A DNA stretch of 64,000 nucleotides from Ailanthus altissimus. Lineage: Eukaryota > Streptophyta > Magnoliopsida > Sapindales > Simaroubaceae. The position numbers and the translations under genes were made by a program. The notes beneath the pieces were generated by a model. The model had not been told where the DNA came from. It made no database searches and saw only the letters and a list, made by a program, of their open reading frames with translations. The DNA lies in contig OX327695.1 in the NCBI GenBank assembly GCA_946807835.1, positions 29,432,501 through 29,496,500 of the forward strand. Direction: 5' to 3'. Of this stretch, positions 58,641 through 64,000 are shown piece by piece (position 1 is the stretch's first letter; each line of letters opens with the position of its first letter).

Positions 58641-60470
58641 TGTATAGATGTATATAATTTTAAAAATTAAATACGCAACGAAAGTATTCATATATATTAT
58701 ACAATATGTAACAAATTCAAGCATGTAATCACATGTATGATCATTCAAGTATATATATATCTCATATATATTTCATACATGATATAAAATGAATAGCAAA
58801 TAAATAATCTACTCAGTTATGAAGGTAACTTTACAATTCTTCAAGAACTCCAAGCTTCAATTTATTGAACTCACCTTAAAGTGTTCCCTTGCACAATTCT
58901 AGTTCACAACTAAATTCGATGGGATTGTGAAGCTAGAATGGTAGCCTTGAATTTCCAGTAAAGGATTGTTTTAACACTTAAAATAATTTGTCTATATAAG
59001 TGATTACTACCAAGAGATGAGAAGAGTTAAGAGATTTCTTTTGTTCTTTACAACTCTTTATGTTGAACCTTGGTAAGCCTTTGTATTTTCTCTCAACACT
59101 TTGAGAAAAACACTTAGGAAATACTCTCAATTCTCTCTTCTTTCTCCTTTAACGAAATTCACTCTTTCTTACACCTTAATTGAACTCTTTCAATTCTTTC
59201 TTAAGTGCAAAGAATGATTTCTCTTAGTGCTCCACCACCACTTAATCATATTTGCCATTACAAATATTAATCTATCATATTTTTCACTCACCAATTTGAT
59301 TCAACCATTTGAATCAATTTCTAGAGAGTAAATGGCATTTAATCAATGTTAAGTGGTTTTACCACTTCCTTAGTGTATCATTTAAGAATTACTAAGTGGT
59401 CAACATTCCTTATTACTAATAACAAGTGCATTCTCCATTAATAAATGGTGTTTGCCACTTATTCTAATTAATAATAATAATTTAATTAATATATAAAATA
59501 TTAATAATTCAAAACTATTTTGAATATTTACATTTACCACATATGTATTTACCAAGTAAGGTAAATAGGTAAATACATGGTAAATAATTTATGGAGCAAG
59601 ATTATGTCATTTGTCAATTTCTTATTGGTTAACAACTCTTGTAAACCAATAATGTATTTTACCTTCAATTATTGACAAGTGAATAATAAAAGGAACCTTG
59701 AAACATTTTTCATTTTGCTAGAAATTGTTGGATCAATTGTTCAATCCAATTCGCTGCCCCAGTGCACAACGAGTACACTTCATATTGTGAGACTCTCTAG
59801 GTCCATGCCTGATTTGTCATATGAAACTATTTCACACATCTGTGAACAATGTCCCACACACATGTTACAGATATTACAAAACGGCCCATTAGACCATACA
59901 AGTTGAGGTTATAACATATTCGTATAATCCTTCCATCATAAATATCCTAGAAGAGCGGAGATATAGATTAACACCGTCAAGTCTCCATGTGTTCAACCAT
60001 AAATTTATCTCTAGATTTGTATTTCAATAAATAATATCCGTAAACACTTTTACGATATTATTTTTCCAAGAATAAAATTAATTCTTGGATGTCTGCTTAT
60101 GGCCATAAGACTTTCTGAAATACAATCTTGGAGTTGTAACAATATTTCCTAGCACCATTTGCAACCCATTGCAACTATGTCATTATTAATATATTCTTAG
60201 GTCTTTGTCTCATTTCAGACAAGGCTCTAACTCTTTAGATTTTACTGACTCTTAGTTCTGATCAAAACTTCTTTAGATCAGATCTGAACTCTTTCAGATC
60301 ATACAATGTCTAAAACGTTACAAGCATCTTACCATATTTATAAATAAAATAATTAGTGATATATTGAAATCATAAATAACTTCACCTTGATTTCTTGGCT
60401 TGAATGTGTGTTTGTTGCTTGTGTTATTCTCCTTGTTAAGTCTCTCTATTTTTGCCTCAAAAGAATATTT
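58640..60470. mobile_element. Non-coding transposon-like remnant
   Basis: The base composition and texture differ from the surrounding AT-rich DNA. The segment has many short C/T-rich strings such as TTCAAGAACTCCAAGCTTC, ACACTTCATATTGTGAGACTC and GATCAGATCTGAACTC, a style I associate with decayed LTR elements of plants. No gag/pol frame, primer-binding site or clear terminal repeat was found, so the family and borders are unknown. A 75-codon frame at 59679-59906 is not convincing as a gene. Confidence 0.35.
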
Positions 60471-60559
60471 TTGTTGCTATGAGAAACCCTAGCCACGAGG
60501 AGCTTCCAATCCCCCCATCAATAGGCAAGTTTAGAATGGTATTTAAACATTTGCATGGG

Positions 60560-60665
60560 CGCCGAGGCGTTGAGGGCTCAGCGCCGCGGCACTGGGCACG
60601 AGTACAGGTCTGTCAAGACGTTGACGAGCGCCACGGCGCTCAGATCTGGGCGCCGCGGCGCCCAG
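60560..60665. repeat. CpG-rich palindromic island
   Basis: Within an AT-rich setting, about 105 bases carry repeated self-complementary GCGCC...GGCGC units: GGGCGCCGAGGCG, CAGCGCCGCGGCAC, GAGCGCCACGGCGCTC and GGGCGCCGCGGCGCCC. A similar island occurs at 63385-63510 inside the LTR at the window's right end, so this one is likely from a related element. It is followed by 'GCGTAACTTCTTCATTTGAC' and 'CGATTTGCCTCCCGTTTG'. Confidence 0.65.
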
Positions 60666-60749
60666 CCACCTGTTGCTGCGCTACTTTTGTATTTTGAGCG
60701 TAACTTCTTCATTTGACGTCCGATTTGCCTCCCGTTTGTTCCTATGCAT

Positions 60750-63324
60750 CATATTTTCCATCGTGCATCTGTTTATGATCAGAAAACACAATTAAATAGT
60801 CAAATACTTATAATTTGGAGCAAAATACGAAAGTTAAGTACAAATCCTACTAGTACTTTTTTACCCCTATCAGGCAGCTCCCCCTCTCATTCTTCTCTTA
60901 CTTTTCAGCAACAAACAATATGTTTTTATTTAGTTTTCTCAAATTTCTCTAGTTTTTCTCATTTTTTTCTTCTTTCTTCATGGCTTCTCTCGATTTTTCA
61001 ACTGACTAGCCTGCTCTTGCTAGAATCCACCCTTGGCCCTAGTAGAGCCATCTCGATCGAAGCCTTCCTCAGCCATGCTGAGCCATTCCGGCTACCGCAA
61101 GTTGCCTCGAGTTCATCGTGCTCTATTTTTTCTACCAAGTTCCAAGATCGGTGACCTAGCCCTGTGACCACAACATTCGGCCTTTGCCGACATTCTTTGA
61201 GTTTGAGTAATTTTGAATCCATTCGAAGGTGTGTCCAGCTTGGATTCGGCTGAACGTTGGAGCAACCTATCGAAAATCGTCAAGAGTCCGCTAACACCAC
61301 ATTTCTACTCTTTTTGGCTATCATTTCTAGCCCCCTACTACCAATGCTGACCACCATAAGAGTAGCTATTGTCAACCGAGCATGCCAACTCACTAGTAGT
61401 CGCTTTATACCCAAAGTTGGTGAAACTCATTTTTTGGCAATCCATAATGATCTACGATCTCCATTTAATTTTTAGGCATCTGATTATGTTGGTGGTAGGA
61501 TTAGGACTTAGGGGTTGGTTGGATTGGAATATCTCTTTGTGAGTTATATGTTGCTTGTAATAATCTCTTGCGTAAGGCTTTTGTATTTCTCACTTTTTTG
61601 CGAGGATAGTTTTTTTTATTGAGAGGTAGAAAAATCCCTCAACGGGGGGTAGAATTCTCTGTCTTCAATAAAGATAATAAAATTCATTTGTAAACGGCCT
61701 CCAATTTTGAAATTATTGTCCCCATCTAAAAGGAAAGTTTTAGGTCCGAACGTTTGTCAATGAGTCTGTATTTATTTTTTTAATAATTCTCTATTTTAAA
61801 AGAGTAGTAGTCTTATAATATCTTTAATTTTATCAATGACATTAAAAATTACTTTAAAAAATTCATTTAATTTCTAATTTAATTTTATATAACCTCTTTT
61901 GCATGTGTTTTATATTCATTATGTATAGTAAAAACTTATTTTATAACTATTTTATTTTTTATCAGCTACCAACTTGTATTAGTAAAAAAATTAAATAAAA
62001 AATGAGATTAAGAGAGAATCCTTATAAGCTTTAATTAGATTTGAAAAAAATTGATAGCGGCAAGCTTGACGAATTTGACGAAAAGCAAAGAAACAGAAAA
62101 AGAAGAAGTGCAGCAACAGAATAGAAACTGTTTAGAGACAACCACAGAATGATACAGAAGCAGCAACATTAGCAACAATAACAAAGTGTTTAATCAGGAC
62201 ATGCAAAAATGCAATGTTCTAAAAATCAGATTCCACCCCTCAGAACAAAATCTAAATGCAATGTAAAACTCATTTCTTGTATTATATACTACCTTAAACT
62301 CTGAAACTTTCTCTGATTTTTATGAAATAAAATAGTAATAAAAAATTTTATTCTAAGAAAAATAAAGTTTTTATTTTTTATTATAATTTTAAAACAACTT
62401 ATATAAGATTTAAAGAAAAGAATCGTGCCTTCATTTTAAGGATAAATAGAAAATGTTAGATGATAATATTTCTTCTCCAATTAATAATCCAATACGATTC
62501 TTTTCACGATAACCCTACCTTATTTTGGCAACATGAAATTAGTATTCTTATAAATATTAACAATTTTTATTTTTTGTCTGTGTTTCTTCTTTTTTTTATA
62601 AGAAGGATTTGTGTTTCTTTTATTATGGTCAATCTTTTTTAGAACAAAGTTTGATTAATACTCTTTTTTTATGAAAGTCTGATTTAAATATGCGTTAATG
62701 TATAAATATAATATTTTATTTTAATAATTCTTTATTTATTCTGTAAGAAGTCTTATGATATAATATTATTTTTAATTTTTATCAATAATATAATATAATA
62801 TTAATATTTAAAAAAAAAAAATTTTACCTTTTCCCACATAGGTTACAGTTTGGTCATGGGTTCCTAGACAGTGCCCATAGAGCTGTAAGGCAATCCACAG
62901 CTATAACATTGATTAAATAGACTTTTTTGTTATACATCAATTATCAGGCTCGTAAAATTTAATTGGAACAAATTTTGTGATATCTGGCAGACCTAAGAAT
63001 TAAAGAGGTGTGAAGGTTAAAGAGAAGAATAGGATTTGGTTTCCCTGCCTGTCCTCATCAATCATAATGCAATTTGATTGGGAAGCCGCTGCACGCAAAT
63101 GCATGAAGAGCCACTGCTTTTTCTACGATCAGCAACAGAAAAATTTAGGGTAAAAGAAAATTATGGAAGCATCGACACATCCCTGTGACTGGGTGGGAAC
63201 CTTATCCATGTATTGTTGTGCTTCATCTAGCAATTTCTTTCTTATTTTGCTAAATATATAAATGATTTATGTGAGATTATTAATTAAAAATTATTGAGAT
63301 ATAATTTAGAGAGCAAACTAAGTA
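60750..63324. other. Repeat-rich spacer without recognisable genes
   Basis: Open frames at 60744-61154 and 61257-61475 lack family features and start in repeat-like DNA. The segment 61480-61690 ends in 'CAATAAAGATAATAAAATTC', which could be the 3' end of a retroposon. The interval 61740-62850 is AT-rich, and 62850-63260 is more mixed in composition but without a gene I can support. Confidence 0.35.
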
Positions 63325-63970
63325 TGTAGGATACGCACGAATCGAAGACGGATACAAAAGGAGATAGAAAATAAAGAAGGGCGCACTAAGCGCCAGCGTC
63401 GCGACAATCAGGTGTGGGCACCGCGGTGCCCAATCTAGCAATTAAGCACCGTGGCGCCAGGCGACGAGCGCCATAGCGCTCAAACGGGCGCGCCAATGCC
63501 GCGGCGCTGGAGACGAGAACAATATCCCGAAATAAGAAAACTTTTTTATTTCGTCTCTCACTTATTTCAAGACTCCCTAATACGACTCCCACACGTATAG
63601 GGTAAACTTAGGATGTCCCAAAGCCTATGTAAAGGCTATCAATTGGCTTGTAAACAGAATCTTTGTGAAAGGTTGAGAAATCTTAGTGATCATCAATAAT
63701 CTTTGTGGTTCTTTGTGAGAGAAAATTCCTAGAGTGAGAGAGAGAGAGAGTTTTTTTGGTGATCTTTTTTCTAAAAGACATACTTTGTGAGTGCCTTATG
63801 ATTCATAATAAGAGAAGAGTGTGATCTTGATCCGCCGCGAACGTAGACAAATTGCCAAACCACGTAATTCTTTGTGTGTTCTTCTTCTACCACTTCTCTC
63901 TTTATTCCTTAATTACTTGTTCTGCATATATTGCTTAAGTGATTTTGCTTGTTTGTGTGCTTCCGCTTCA
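63325..63970 (+). mobile_element. 5' LTR of a retrotransposon running off the window
   Basis: The right border is set by the primer-binding site just beyond it. The LTR appears to start near TGTAGGATACGC at 63325 and to end near CTTCCGCTTCA at 63970, about 650 bases. It includes a CpG-rich palindromic island (63385-63510) and a transcribed-leader-like segment (63600-63900). The left border is a judgement from the TG start and the change in composition; only one LTR lies in the window, so it cannot be confirmed by alignment. Copia is my preferred class, on length and texture only. Confidence 0.6.
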
Positions 63971-63977
63971 AAAAAAT

Positions 63978-63989
63978 TGGTATCAGAGC
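63978..63989 (+). other. Retrotransposon primer-binding site (initiator tRNA-Met)
   Basis: TGGTATCAGAGC matches the complement of the 3' end of plant initiator tRNA-Met, the usual primer for minus-strand DNA synthesis in many Ty1/copia and Ty3/gypsy elements. It lies eight bases after the inferred LTR end, with the internal region continuing past 64000. Confidence 0.88.
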
Positions 63990-64000
63990 TTGGTTCTAAG

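Noticed and set aside
60452..61475. Frames of 72-136 codons on both strands near the CpG-rich island
   Set aside because: They arise from stop-poor repeat sequence and encode no recognisable transposon or cellular domain.
1..64000. CRISPR arrays, bacterial operons or phage genes
   Set aside because: The spliced genes and plant repeats show eukaryotic nuclear DNA. None of the repeats has the short-repeat/unique-spacer pattern of CRISPR.

Overview
This is a plant nuclear window, very probably from a eudicot. The genes have many short introns with GT/AG ends, AT-rich intergenic DNA separates them, and there are tRNA-derived SINEs, LTR retrotransposon pieces and plant promoter motifs (telo boxes, TGGGCC site II elements). 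I cannot name the species. All exon coordinates were read by eye from splice consensus, frame continuity and remembered family sequence; no search was run.

Layout. 1-3.6 kb: degenerate tandem repeats, then a broken mitochondrial phosphate carrier gene (C-terminal third only). 3.9-6.1 kb (-): eIF6, complete, 7 coding exons, with a telo box and site II promoter. 6.9-7.3 kb (-): a 143-residue basic protein I do not recognise. 7.3-11.4 kb: repeats, including a SINE with perfect target-site duplications. 11.4-13.3 kb (-): a plant intracellular Ras-group LRR protein (PIRL4/5 type). 13.3-19.9 kb: long AT-rich spacer with a tandem duplication whose first copy holds a second SINE. 19.9-25.6 kb (+): RRN3 (TIF-IA), the RNA polymerase I initiation factor, 15 coding exons. 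27.7-31.3 kb (-): an AT-hook/PPC DNA-binding protein (AHL type). 32.2-38.3 kb and 43.3-49.6 kb (both -): two tandem paralogues of a GHKL ATPase with a CW zinc finger (MORC type), separated by a probable 3.4-kb solo LTR. 51.1-56.7 kb (-): TRAPPC11, 7 exons. 56.9-64 kb: repeats, ending in an LTR followed by an initiator-Met primer-binding site that enters a retrotransposon beyond the window.

Functional grouping. Two genes serve ribosome production (eIF6 for 60S maturation, RRN3 for rRNA transcription). Three adjacent genes (AHL and the two CW-MORC copies) encode likely chromatin proteins. There is no sign that any of these work as an operon-like unit. The most interesting object is the CW-MORC pair. 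Coding exons 1-14 have the same lengths and phases in both copies and both frames are open, but the copies differ in promoter, last exon, intron insertions and one residue of the ATPase glycine motif.
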